Source of the DNA: Mycobacterium asiaticum
Lineage (GTDB): Bacteria > Actinomycetota > Actinomycetes > Mycobacteriales > Mycobacteriaceae
NCBI RefSeq assembly: GCF_001668675.1
Contig: NZ_LZKQ01000145.1
Location: forward strand, 1-33,085
Direction: 5' to 3'
Length of the DNA: 33,085 bases
The notes under the pieces were generated by a model. That model was given only the letters and a program-made list of their open reading frames with translations. It made no database searches and had not been told where the DNA came from. Shown piece by piece: positions 18,457 through 25,846 of this stretch (the stretch's first letter is position 1; each line of letters begins with the position of its first letter). Position numbers and translations under genes: made by a program.

Positions 18457-19023
18457 ATGGAACATCGTCACATGGCGCAGACCGACTGGCTGGTGGGAGG
18501 AGACCGGCACGTCGAAGCTGCGGAGCGGATCTACGCAGCCGCGGCCGAACTGATTCTGGAAGCCGGTTACGAGGCATTCTCCATCGATGTGCTGGCGAAG
18601 CGAATCCATTGCTCTCCAGCCACCATCTATCGCCACGCCGGCGGCAAGGCAGCGATCCGGGACGCGGTCGTGAAGATCCACGCCACCCAAATCGTCGACT
18701 CCGTGCGCGAGGCCATCAGGGATCTTCGCGGTCCGGACCGCGTGGTGGCCGCGACCATCGCTGCCCTCGAACGGGTGCAGTCGCACCCGCTCAATCAGCT
18801 CTTCCGCTCCATGGACATGAACGCTGGGAGCGAATGGCTGACCAATTCGCCTGCCATCACGGGATTTGCCGCCGAAATGCTGGGTGCAGATGATGCCGAC
18901 CCGCTGGCCGCACAATGGCTGATCCGCGTCTTCCTCGCACTGTGGGTGTGGCCGCTGAAGGACCCGAAAACCGAAACGGCGATGCTGCGGCGATTCTTTG
19001 CCGCCTCATTCCGCGGGATCTGA
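18457..19023 (+). CDS. TetR-family regulator, divergent from the CYP144 gene
   Basis: This protein of 188 residues (183 if the ATG at 18472 is used) has an N-terminal TetR helix-turn-helix: ERIYAAAAELILEAGYEAFSIDVLAKRI leads into CSPATIYRHAGGKAAIRDAV, the recognition helix and following turn. The remainder is a helical ligand domain ending in a Trp-rich LALWVWPLKDP segment. It is transcribed away from the P450 gene across a 64-bp gap, the arrangement in M. tuberculosis for CYP144 and its neighbour regulator, so it likely represses that gene and itself. The ligand is unknown. Its stop abuts the stop of the convergent Rieske gene. Confidence 0.88.
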   Translation: MEHRHMAQTDWLVGGDRHVEAAERIYAAAAELILEAGYEAFSIDVLAKRIHCSPATIYRHAGGKAAIRDAVVKIHATQIVDSVREAIRDLRGPDRVVAATIAALERVQSHPLNQLFRSMDMNAGSEWLTNSPAITGFAAEMLGADDADPLAAQWLIRVFLALWVWPLKDPKTETAMLRRFFAASFRGI

Positions 19024-20163
19024 CTACAGTTCGGCGCCGGTCTCCTCGACGAGCGCCTGCTGCCATGCCTGCGCGAGGTGATGCAGCATGGGTTCGTTGC
19101 GGCCGAAGACCACGTCGGCGACCCCGCCCGCCAGACCCCGCTGACACGCCTCGGCCATCGGAAAGTCCTGATTGCACAACACGTTGCACACCGCGTCCAT
19201 CGACATCCGGTACCACTCGCGCTGTTGATCCGTGGTGATCGGATCCGGCGACCCGTAGGTGATGTAGATGACGCACTCCCCCGGACCACCGCCTGGGTAC
19301 ACCCGAAGCATCTGGTAGGAAGCGGGCGCCTCTATAAGCACACATGACGGGAACAGCCCGTAGACGACGGTGCCGAAAAACTGCTCCGGCCAGTCGGATT
19401 CGGGCACATCACGCAAGTTGACGATGTCGCGGAACGGAAAGGCCCACCGATTGTGGCGCCCGTAGGCGTCACATACCGAGTTGTTCGAAGCGATCGGGTC
19501 GAGGGTATCGGCGTGCACGTAGGGGAAGTGGTATCCCTCGAAGTTGACGTCCACGGCCAGCTTCCAGTTGGTCGCGATTTCGAAACGTCTCGTCTCGGCG
19601 TGGTGACGAGTCCCGAAGTCATACTGGGACAACGGCTCCCCGATCTCGCCCAGCGCTGCGTCGACGTCGGTTCCCGGCGCCAGGCCGACCGTGATGAGAC
19701 CGGCGCGCTCGCTCACGGGCAATGGGGTCAATCCCCTGCCGTCCAGCGCGCCGGAGAACATCTTGCGGGCGGGCGCGCCGGTCAGACGTCCGTCCGTGCC
19801 GTAGGTCCAGCCGTGGTATGGGCAGGTGAACATCCTCGCGGTCCCACAACCGGCGGCCACCTGCGCGCCGCGATGCGCACACCCATTGACAAACGCACGG
19901 AGTTCGCCGTCCCTACCGCGCACCACCAGAACGGGTACGCCCAGCACGTCTTTGGTGGTGTACTGCCCAGGCGTCCCGACTTCTCCCGCCCAGCCGATCA
20001 CGTGCGGGACCCGTCGCAGCATCGCGACCTCGGCATCGAAGCGCTCGCGGTCGACGAACGCCGCGCGTGGCTCGCGCCACACCTCCTCGACCGTGTCGAG
20101 GGTGTCGTTCTCGAAGTGTTTCAGCACCCGTCGGGTGAGCTCGAGCGACTCCTGCCGTGGCAT
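19024..20163 (-). CDS. Rieske non-haem iron oxygenase, large subunit
   Basis: This 379-residue oxygenase binds a Rieske [2Fe-2S] cluster through Cys95-x-His97 (NGCAHRGAQV) and Cys114-x2-His117 (CPYHGWTYG), and a mononuclear iron through His212 and His217 (NFEGYHFPYVH) and probably Asp333 (NQDFPMAE). Such enzymes hydroxylate or demethylate aromatic rings and sterols, drawing electrons from a separate reductase that is not encoded in the window. The ATG at 20163 has AGGAG 7 nt upstream, inside the end of the esterase gene; the two are separated by only 2 bp and are surely one operon. The pairing suggests that the hydroxylated or ester-linked product is handled by the esterase. Confidence 0.92.
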   Translation of the reverse strand: MPRQESLELTRRVLKHFENDTLDTVEEVWREPRAAFVDRERFDAEVAMLRRVPHVIGWAGEVGTPGQYTTKDVLGVPVLVVRGRDGELRAFVNGCAHRGAQVAAGCGTARMFTCPYHGWTYGTDGRLTGAPARKMFSGALDGRGLTPLPVSERAGLITVGLAPGTDVDAALGEIGEPLSQYDFGTRHHAETRRFEIATNWKLAVDVNFEGYHFPYVHADTLDPIASNNSVCDAYGRHNRWAFPFRDIVNLRDVPESDWPEQFFGTVVYGLFPSCVLIEAPASYQMLRVYPGGGPGECVIYITYGSPDPITTDQQREWYRMSMDAVCNVLCNQDFPMAEACQRGLAGGVADVVFGRNEPMLHHLAQAWQQALVEETGAEL

Positions 20164-20165
20164 GA

Positions 20166-21014
20166 TTACTCCTTGCCTGCGTCCACCAGCGCCGCCCGTA
20201 CCGCACGGCACTGGCTGGCGAAAAACCCTTGCGACACGGAGGCATTCGGGCCGATGAGGTCGAAGGCATGGAATGCCCCGTCCGCGATCTCGAGGTGGAC
20301 CGGCACCCCGGCCCGGCGGAGCCGATCCGCATACGTCACGCACTCCTCGTAGAAGAGGTCCAGCGTGCCCACGCCGATCCAGGCGGTAGGCAGTCCCTGT
20401 AAATCGCAGCGCCGTGCCGGCACCGCCGTCGCGGGGTCTGCGTCCGCGAGATACCAGGTCCAGGCGAGCTGATTGTCACGTGCCGACCACATCACGCGCC
20501 GCCGTTCGTCGTCGCGCGTACGGTCGTCGAGCATCGGATAGACCATCATCTGCAGCGCCAGCCGGACGTCACCCCGATCCTGCGCGAGCTGGGCGACAGC
20601 GGCCGTGAATCCGCCGCCGGCGCTCGCACCGCCGACCCCGATCCGCGTCGGGTCCACCCAGGGCTGGTCGGCAAGCCACCGCAGCGCGGCGTAGCAGTCT
20701 TGCAGCGGCGTGGGGTACGGATGCTCGGGCGCCAGGCGGTGGTCTACGGCGACGACCGCGACATCGGTGAATTTGACCATCTTTCGGCAGAACCGGTCCT
20801 CCTGCGCGGCACAACCCATCAAGGTTCCGCCGCCGTGGATCCACAGCAGCGCGGGCATCGGCTCGGTCACCTCGGTGGGGCGGTGCACCCGTACGGTCAC
20901 ATCAGGATTGATGCTGGCCACCTCGACCCCACGCACGGCGCCGATGCGCCCGGCGAGTCCCATCAGCGCCCGCGGCACCCGCAGACCTCTGTGCAGTCCG
21001 TAGCCCTTGGGCAA
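20166..21014 (-). CDS. HSL-type alpha/beta hydrolase (LipI-like esterase)
   Basis: This enzyme of the hormone-sensitive-lipase group has the oxyanion motif HGGGTLMG, DHRLAPEHPYP, the nucleophile elbow GGASAGGG, the acid in GVGTLDLFYEE and the His in ADGAFHAFD. It should cleave carboxylic esters in the cytosol. The only usual start is the TTG at 21014, but the reading frame upstream (VDYGAIDPELRRIARLL) looks like the true N-terminus, and GGAGGGGG lies 6 nt before an ATC at 21065. ATC may be a mutated ATG or a rare start, which would add 17 residues. It is the first gene of the operon with the Rieske oxygenase and is divergent from the epoxide-hydrolase-like gene. Confidence 0.88.
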   Translation of the reverse strand: MPKGYGLHRGLRVPRALMGLAGRIGAVRGVEVASINPDVTVRVHRPTEVTEPMPALLWIHGGGTLMGCAAQEDRFCRKMVKFTDVAVVAVDHRLAPEHPYPTPLQDCYAALRWLADQPWVDPTRIGVGGASAGGGFTAAVAQLAQDRGDVRLALQMMVYPMLDDRTRDDERRRVMWSARDNQLAWTWYLADADPATAVPARRCDLQGLPTAWIGVGTLDLFYEECVTYADRLRRAGVPVHLEIADGAFHAFDLIGPNASVSQGFFASQCRAVRAALVDAGKE

Positions 21015-21100
21015 CAGCCGGGCGATCCGTCGCAGTTCCGGATCGATCGCACCGTAGTCGACGATCGCTTACCCCCTCCGTCGCGGTGACATCGCCGCTC

Positions 21101-21128
21101 ACAATACACTTCAGAAACCTTGTATGGT
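21101..21128. promoter_or_regulatory. 28-bp inverted repeat with divergent -10 elements (copy 1)
   Basis: ACAATAC (21101-21107), 14 bp, GTATGGT (21122-21128). The right arm contains a plus-strand -10 TATGGT ending 6 nt before the GTG at 21135; the left arm contains a minus-strand -10 TATTGT for the esterase/Rieske operon. A second copy with the same spacing lies at 24013-24040. It may be the operator of a shared regulator or simply two facing promoters. Confidence 0.6.
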
Positions 21129-21134
21129 CAATGG

Positions 21135-22034
21135 GTGACGGAACCACGGACGCTGGAGTTCGAGCTACCGCATATTCGCATGAGCGCACTCGCCTGGGGC
21201 CCGCAGGACGGCCGGTTGGCCCTGTGCGTACACGGGTTTCCCGACAGCGCACACAGTTGGCGGTACGTCGGACCGATACTGGCCGCCAAGGGCTTCCGCG
21301 TGGTGGCACCCTTCACACGCGGCTACGCCCCGACGGGCCCTGCGCCCGATGATGACTATCACCTGGGTGCGCTGATGACCGATCTGGTGGATCTGCACCG
21401 AGCCCTCGACGGCGGCGCGGACGCCGTGCTGATCGGCCACGACTGGGGCTCTTTCACGGCCAACGGTCTCGCCGCGTCGGAAGCGCCGCCGTTCGGCGCG
21501 TACGTTTCCATGGCCGCCCCGCCGGTGCGGGCTTTCGACAACTCGCGGCGCAGCCTCGCGCAGAACCTGCTGATGACGGCGATCCAGCTGCGTCGAAGCT
21601 GGTACGTGCTCTTCTTCCAGCTGCCCGGTGTTCCGGAACGGGTACTGCACCGTGCCATCCCGCGGCTGTGGCGGGATTGGTCACCGTCCGGCACCGATGT
21701 TCACGCGGACGTGGCTCGCACGCTCGCCGCGCTGCCGACGCGCGCCCATTGCAAAGCGGCCGTAGGGTACTACCGCGCCATGGTCCGCTTCACCCGTCCA
21801 GCAGCGAAATATGCTGAGCTGCACCGCTTCCGCTTCGATCTTCCGCGCAGACCCGTACTCGTACTGCACGGCGAGCAGGACGGCGCGGTCCAGGTCGGCT
21901 ACCTCGACGGCGTGATCGACGCACTCCCGCCCGGCAGCCGGGTTCAGATCGTCCCGGGCGCCGGACACTTTCTCCAGGTCGACCAGCCCGAGGCCGTCTG
22001 CGCCGCCATCCTCGACTACCTCAACGGCGAATAG
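21135..22034 (+). CDS. Epoxide hydrolase-like alpha/beta hydrolase
   Basis: This protein of 299 residues shows CVHGFPDSAHSWRY (oxyanion strand with the HGFP motif of epoxide hydrolases and dehalogenases), FTRGYAPTG, the Asp-nucleophile elbow LIGHDWGSF, VLVLHGEQDGAVQ (acid) and GAGHFLQVDQPEAV with the catalytic His. An epoxide hydrolase or related C-C/ester hydrolase activity is likely. The GTG at 21135 is 6 nt after the -10 TATGGT and so leaderless; TTG at 21120 would lie inside that promoter and is rejected. The 3' end overlaps the convergent monooxygenase gene by 14 bp. It shares a divergent promoter region with the esterase/Rieske operon. Confidence 0.88.
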   Translation: MTEPRTLEFELPHIRMSALAWGPQDGRLALCVHGFPDSAHSWRYVGPILAAKGFRVVAPFTRGYAPTGPAPDDDYHLGALMTDLVDLHRALDGGADAVLIGHDWGSFTANGLAASEAPPFGAYVSMAAPPVRAFDNSRRSLAQNLLMTAIQLRRSWYVLFFQLPGVPERVLHRAIPRLWRDWSPSGTDVHADVARTLAALPTRAHCKAAVGYYRAMVRFTRPAAKYAELHRFRFDLPRRPVLVLHGEQDGAVQVGYLDGVIDALPPGSRVQIVPGAGHFLQVDQPEAVCAAILDYLNGE

Positions 22035-24006
22035 GGTTGGGCCGCAACTCGTAATCTTCCTTGTTCACGCGGCTCGTCCACCGCCAATAGTCGAAGATGC
22101 GGAAGCCGTACAAGGTGGGTAAACCACCGGACGCGTTCTTGTAGTAGCTACTGGAAATTGCCGGGTGGCTGTAGACCATCTGCCTCAGCCGCTCCTGGTT
22201 GCGCCGGTTGTAGTCGTCACAGGTGTCCTTGCGGGGCATCACCGATCCGAGACCGCGAGCAGCCACCATGTCAATGCATCCCATGATGTGGCGCATCTGA
22301 CACTCGGAGTTGTAGATGATGCTGGCGCCGTTGACGGCGTTGGTGCCGGGCCCGTACATGCAGAAAAAGTTGGGGAAACCCGGCACGGTGACCCCGAGGT
22401 AGGCGTACGCGGAATCGCCCCAGACACTGTTGAGCTCGACGCCGTCGAGCCCGCGGACGTTGATGGGGCCTAGCTGGTGGTTGACGTCGAATCCGGTCGC
22501 CCACACCAGCACGTCCGCCGGCCGGTGCCTGCCGTCGACCGTCGTGACGCCGTCGGCGGTGATCTCGGCGATGGGCTCGGTGACCAGCTCGACGTCGTCG
22601 CGTTGCAGGGTCAGCAGCCAGGTTCCGTTGTCCTGCAAAGTCCGCTTGCCCATCGGCGGGTACTTGGGCGTGACCTTCTCCAACAGTTCCTCGTCGGTGC
22701 AGAAGGCCCGCATCCACGCGATGAACAGCTCCCGGATGGCATGGTTGGACTCGTTGCACGACAATCCGCCGTTGTCCCATGCCGGATCGATCCGCACCTG
22801 CTCGTCGAGCGCGTCAGCGATCGGCCACCAGGACACGAACCGCAGCCATCTCGCGTAGTAGGGCAGGTGGCGGATCGCCCACCTGGCGCCATCCGGGATG
22901 GCGTCGTGGTAGCTCGGGTTTGGCGCCATCCATTGCGGGGTTCGCTGATAGACGTCAACGTGTTCGGTTCGGTCGGCTATCGCCGGGACAAGCTGGAATC
23001 CGCTCGCCCCCGCGCCGATCACCGCCACCCGCTTCCCGGTCAGATCGACATCGTCCCGCCAGTCCGCGGTGTGAAACGAGGGACCTCGGAAAGTTCTGGC
23101 GCCGTTGATATTTGGAATTACGGAGTTGCTGAACTGTCCGACGGCACAAATCAGGGCACGGGCGAACAGCGTCTCCTGGCCGCCGTCAGACGACCGGATC
23201 GTCACCCGCCAGGTGGCCGACTCCTCGTTCCAGGCCGCACCAATCACCTCGGTGTTGAAGCGCACATGCGGCCCGATGTCGTGGCGATCTGCAACGTCTT
23301 GCAGGTATTGCAGGATCTCCGGTTGCTCGGCGTAGTAGTGCGTCCAGTGGTCGGTCGGTTCGAACGAGAAGGTGTAGTACTGGCTGGCGATATCCACGCG
23401 GCAGCCGGGATACCGGTTCGCCAGCCATGTTCCGCCGACCCCGGACTGCTTCTCGACGATGGTGAACGGTACGCCCGCCGCCTTCAGCTTGATTCCCGCC
23501 AGCAGACCGGCCTCCCCGCAGCCGATGACGACCACCGGGAAGTCGGCCCGCTGTTCCGGTGTGGACGCCAGCACCGGCCCGCACTGGTCGGCGTCGGTGA
23601 ACCGCAGGTCCGCCGCCACGTAGTCGACGAACTGCTCGGTCACCGTGCCGGCCGATATCGCGTCGAACATCACCCGCATCTGCGCTGCGTCCGGGACGAA
23701 CGGGGGCGGGCAGCCACGGTCGCGGTAGTTGCGGATCACTTCGAAAGCGCGCTCCCGCACCAGCTGCTTGTCGGGTTCGCTCATGGCTCCCTGCAGATCC
23801 ATGGCGATGAGCATGAACGGCCGCGGGAGTTCGTCGAGCAGGCCTAGGTCACCCGTCATGTGCACCATCGACATCAGCAGCGCGGGCACGCTGGCCTGCT
23901 CGACGGCCGCACGTATGACGTCGTCGGAATCGTCGAAGGGCAGTCCGAGCAACGCGTTTGCGCTGAGCACGCTCCCCGCTGCGGCGCCGAGGATCGAGTG
24001 AGCCAT
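22021..24006 (-). CDS. Baeyer-Villiger monooxygenase, HAPMO-like
   Basis: This 661-residue FAD/NADPH enzyme has the FAD-binding loop GCGEAG (162-167), VEKQSGVGGTWLANRYPGCRVD, a complete Baeyer-Villiger fingerprint FRGPSFHTADW (306-316, FxGxxxHxxxW) and the NADPH loop GAGASG (331-336). An N-terminal extension of about 150 residues before the FAD domain is characteristic of the 4-hydroxyacetophenone monooxygenase branch. The enzyme should insert oxygen beside a ketone to make an ester. The ATG at 24006 follows a minus-strand -10 TATGGT by 6 nt; a longer start at 24021 would overlap that promoter. Neighbouring hydrolases could cleave the ester. It is divergent from the PF10118 gene. Confidence 0.93.
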   Translation of the reverse strand: MAHSILGAAAGSVLSANALLGLPFDDSDDVIRAAVEQASVPALLMSMVHMTGDLGLLDELPRPFMLIAMDLQGAMSEPDKQLVRERAFEVIRNYRDRGCPPPFVPDAAQMRVMFDAISAGTVTEQFVDYVAADLRFTDADQCGPVLASTPEQRADFPVVVIGCGEAGLLAGIKLKAAGVPFTIVEKQSGVGGTWLANRYPGCRVDIASQYYTFSFEPTDHWTHYYAEQPEILQYLQDVADRHDIGPHVRFNTEVIGAAWNEESATWRVTIRSSDGGQETLFARALICAVGQFSNSVIPNINGARTFRGPSFHTADWRDDVDLTGKRVAVIGAGASGFQLVPAIADRTEHVDVYQRTPQWMAPNPSYHDAIPDGARWAIRHLPYYARWLRFVSWWPIADALDEQVRIDPAWDNGGLSCNESNHAIRELFIAWMRAFCTDEELLEKVTPKYPPMGKRTLQDNGTWLLTLQRDDVELVTEPIAEITADGVTTVDGRHRPADVLVWATGFDVNHQLGPINVRGLDGVELNSVWGDSAYAYLGVTVPGFPNFFCMYGPGTNAVNGASIIYNSECQMRHIMGCIDMVAARGLGSVMPRKDTCDDYNRRNQERLRQMVYSHPAISSSYYKNASGGLPTLYGFRIFDYWRWTSRVNKEDYELRPNPIRR

Positions 24007-24012
24007 GACAGC

Positions 24013-24040
24013 ACCATACATTCGTTGCGGTGCGTATGGT
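24013..24040. promoter_or_regulatory. 28-bp inverted repeat with divergent -10 elements (copy 2)
   Basis: ACCATAC (24013-24019), 14 bp, GTATGGT (24034-24040): a perfect 7-bp inverted repeat. Each arm contains a TATGGT -10, one facing the monooxygenase (6 nt before its ATG) and one facing the PF10118 gene. Arm sequence and spacing match copy 1 at 21101-21128, while the 14-bp spacers differ. Confidence 0.62.
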
Positions 24041-24131
24041 CAAGAACACGCACCGGTGCTAATTTGGGGACGAGACGAAAGTCCCACAAGTGTCTAGCCA
24101 ACGGGCCATGGACACATCGAGGCAGGGCGTA

Positions 24132-25052
24132 ATGACTCTTCAAGTGCGACGCGTGCGATTCGACTTCGCCGGGACCGACATTCCTTTCATGTGGCATCCG
24201 CGGCGGCCGGCGTTCGCCGTCCAGTGCAATCTGATCACCTTCTTTGCACCGGGTTTCGAGAAGTTCATCGTGGATGCCACTCGTGAGGCGATCCCGTTGA
24301 TCCGCGATCCCCGCGTCGCCGAAGAGGCCACCGCGTACCTGCGGCAGGAAGCTCAACACTCTGCGGCACACATGAGCCACTTCCGCGCCCTCGTTCGGCG
24401 CTGGCCGGGCCTGCAGACCACGATGGATGAGGTTCTCGCATCCTTCGAGCACCTGACGGCGACCCGGCCGCTGGCATGGCGACTGGCCTACACCGCGGTC
24501 ATCGAGAACACCTTCACGCCCTACTTCAAAGTCTTCCTCGATCACGAGGACAAACTCTTCGAACCCGGTGACGAGCGGGTGGCCTCGCTGTTCCTGTGGC
24601 ACTTCGTCGAGGAGATCGAGCACCGAAGTTCGGCCCTGATGGTCTATGACGCCGTCCACGGCAGCTTTCCGTACCGGGTGAAAGCGATCGGCGGCGTCCT
24701 CAAACACATCGGTGAACTGCTCGCGATCGTGTCGAGAGGCTTCCAGGAGCACGTCCCGGCTGCCGACGGCGGTTCGTACGGCCAGCTGCTCCCGGCGGGG
24801 TGGTCGCCGCGGGCGATCCGCTCGTCGATCAACGCAAGCCGCCGGCTCACCGGTCCTGGGCAAGGCACCTACTCGGGCGTGCCCAAACGGGAGATGGTCG
24901 CGATGCTGACCGGCCTGGTCCGCTCGCAGGGCCCTCACCACGATCCCGCGTACGAGAATCTGCCCCCGTTCGCCGGGCGCTGGTTCGATCGTTACGCCGA
25001 GGAACCCAAGTGCGCCGCACATTGGTATTCCGTCGGCGTGACCAGCGGTTAG
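24132..25052 (+). CDS. Predicted metal-dependent hydrolase (PF10118 family)
   Basis: The protein of 306 residues belongs to a helical family annotated as metal-dependent hydrolases, with Glu/His motifs that look like diiron or similar ligands: YLRQEAQHSAAH, AVIENTFTPYF and HFVEEIEHRS. No reaction is established for the family. The ATG at 24132 is preferred because GGCAGGG lies just upstream and family members usually begin shortly before VRRVRFDF; GTG at 24090 and ATG at 24108 are in-frame alternatives. It is expressed from a promoter that shares an inverted repeat with the Baeyer-Villiger gene, and is followed by a TetR gene on the same strand. Confidence 0.82.
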   Translation: MTLQVRRVRFDFAGTDIPFMWHPRRPAFAVQCNLITFFAPGFEKFIVDATREAIPLIRDPRVAEEATAYLRQEAQHSAAHMSHFRALVRRWPGLQTTMDEVLASFEHLTATRPLAWRLAYTAVIENTFTPYFKVFLDHEDKLFEPGDERVASLFLWHFVEEIEHRSSALMVYDAVHGSFPYRVKAIGGVLKHIGELLAIVSRGFQEHVPAADGGSYGQLLPAGWSPRAIRSSINASRRLTGPGQGTYSGVPKREMVAMLTGLVRSQGPHHDPAYENLPPFAGRWFDRYAEEPKCAAHWYSVGVTSG

Positions 25053-25079
25053 AGCAGCCAGGTGACGCCGCGGCACCGA

Positions 25080-25085
25080 TATGAT
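25080..25085 (+). promoter_or_regulatory. -10 hexamer TATGAT, leaderless promoter
   Basis: TATGAT ends 6 nt before the ATG at 25092, which opens an 8-codon ORF overlapping the TetR gene start. Confidence 0.55.
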
Positions 25086-25091
25086 CGCGCC

Positions 25092-25118
25092 ATGCACGCG
25101 GCGCAGGTGGGCGGATAG
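25092..25118 (+). CDS. Leaderless upstream peptide MHAAQVGG
   Basis: The ATG at the predicted transcription start opens an 8-codon ORF whose TAG shares one base with the GTG of the TetR gene (TAGTG). The layout mirrors the upstream peptide at 2528-2560. Translation is inferred from position only. Confidence 0.4.
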   Translation: MHAAQVGG

Positions 25119-25792
25119 TGGTCCGAAGTCACGGCTGGTCCGGCAACACACCGCGGTCTGACGAAGAGGCCATCACCCGGATCCTCGACGCGGCCGACGA
25201 GTTGATCGCCGAACGCGGATCGTCGATGCGTATCGCCGACGTCGCGCGCACGCTGGGCGTCACCCGCCAGACGGTGTACCGCTACTTCCCCGGCACCGAG
25301 GCGTTGATGATCGCCACCGCGATGCGTTCCGGTGACGGGTTCCTGGAACAGCTGGCCGATCACGTGCGCGGCATGACGGACCCCGCGGCGGCGATGGTGG
25401 AAGGGGTGGCTTTCGCGATCGAGCATCTCTCCGACAACCATCGGCTCGGCCTGATCCTCAGCAAGCGATCGCGCGATTCGGTGACCACCTCCCTGACCTC
25501 CGACACGGCGTTGGCCTTCAGCCGTTCGATGCTGCACCGGTATGAGGTCGATTGGGCGGCAGCCGGTTTCGATGAGCACGCACTGAGCGAGCTGTCCGAG
25601 TTCTGCCTGCGGGTGCTGTACTCATTCCTGATCGACCGCGGTCAGGCGCACCGACGCGGAGACGATCTGCGGCGTTTCCTGGCGCGCTGGATCGGGCCCG
25701 CGGTCGTCTACCCACGAATCGCCGGCGCGATGGAAACGCTGTCCGAGATGACCGCGCCGCCGCGGCGACCTCGGCGTCGTTCGGCGTCCTGA
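25118..25792 (+). CDS. TetR-family regulator near the Baeyer-Villiger gene
   Basis: This 224-residue regulator has a clear TetR helix-turn-helix: ITRILDAADELIAERGSSMRIADVARTL then GVTRQTVYRYFPGTEALM. The C-terminal ligand domain contains FAIEHLSDNHRLGLILSKRS and a conserved-looking LSEFCLRVLYSFLIDRG helix; the tail is Arg/Pro-rich. It is the only regulator next to the Baeyer-Villiger/PF10118 genes and so the best candidate to bind the two 28-bp repeats; its own promoter lacks such a repeat. The GTG at 25118 overlaps the stop of a tiny leaderless ORF, which implies coupled translation; no better start is in frame. Confidence 0.87.
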   Translation: MVRSHGWSGNTPRSDEEAITRILDAADELIAERGSSMRIADVARTLGVTRQTVYRYFPGTEALMIATAMRSGDGFLEQLADHVRGMTDPAAAMVEGVAFAIEHLSDNHRLGLILSKRSRDSVTTSLTSDTALAFSRSMLHRYEVDWAAAGFDEHALSELSEFCLRVLYSFLIDRGQAHRRGDDLRRFLARWIGPAVVYPRIAGAMETLSEMTAPPRRPRRRSAS

Positions 25793-25834
25793 CCCCTCCG
25801 CGGGGGCAAATTGGCGCGAGGTGCAGCCGAACGC

Positions 25835-25840
25835 TAATTT
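25835..25840 (+). promoter_or_regulatory. -10 hexamer TAATTT for the celA1-like gene
   Basis: TAATTT ends 6 nt before the GTG at 25847, again the leaderless spacing. Confidence 0.45.
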
Positions 25841-25846
25841 CCTGGG

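Noticed and set aside
21101..21128. KstR or KstR2 steroid-regulator box
   Set aside because: The arms do not match the AAC-GTT or AGCAAG-CTTGCT type motifs I know for these regulators.
22477..23847. 456-residue plus-strand open frame
   Set aside because: It is antisense to the Baeyer-Villiger gene, which carries the full fingerprint.
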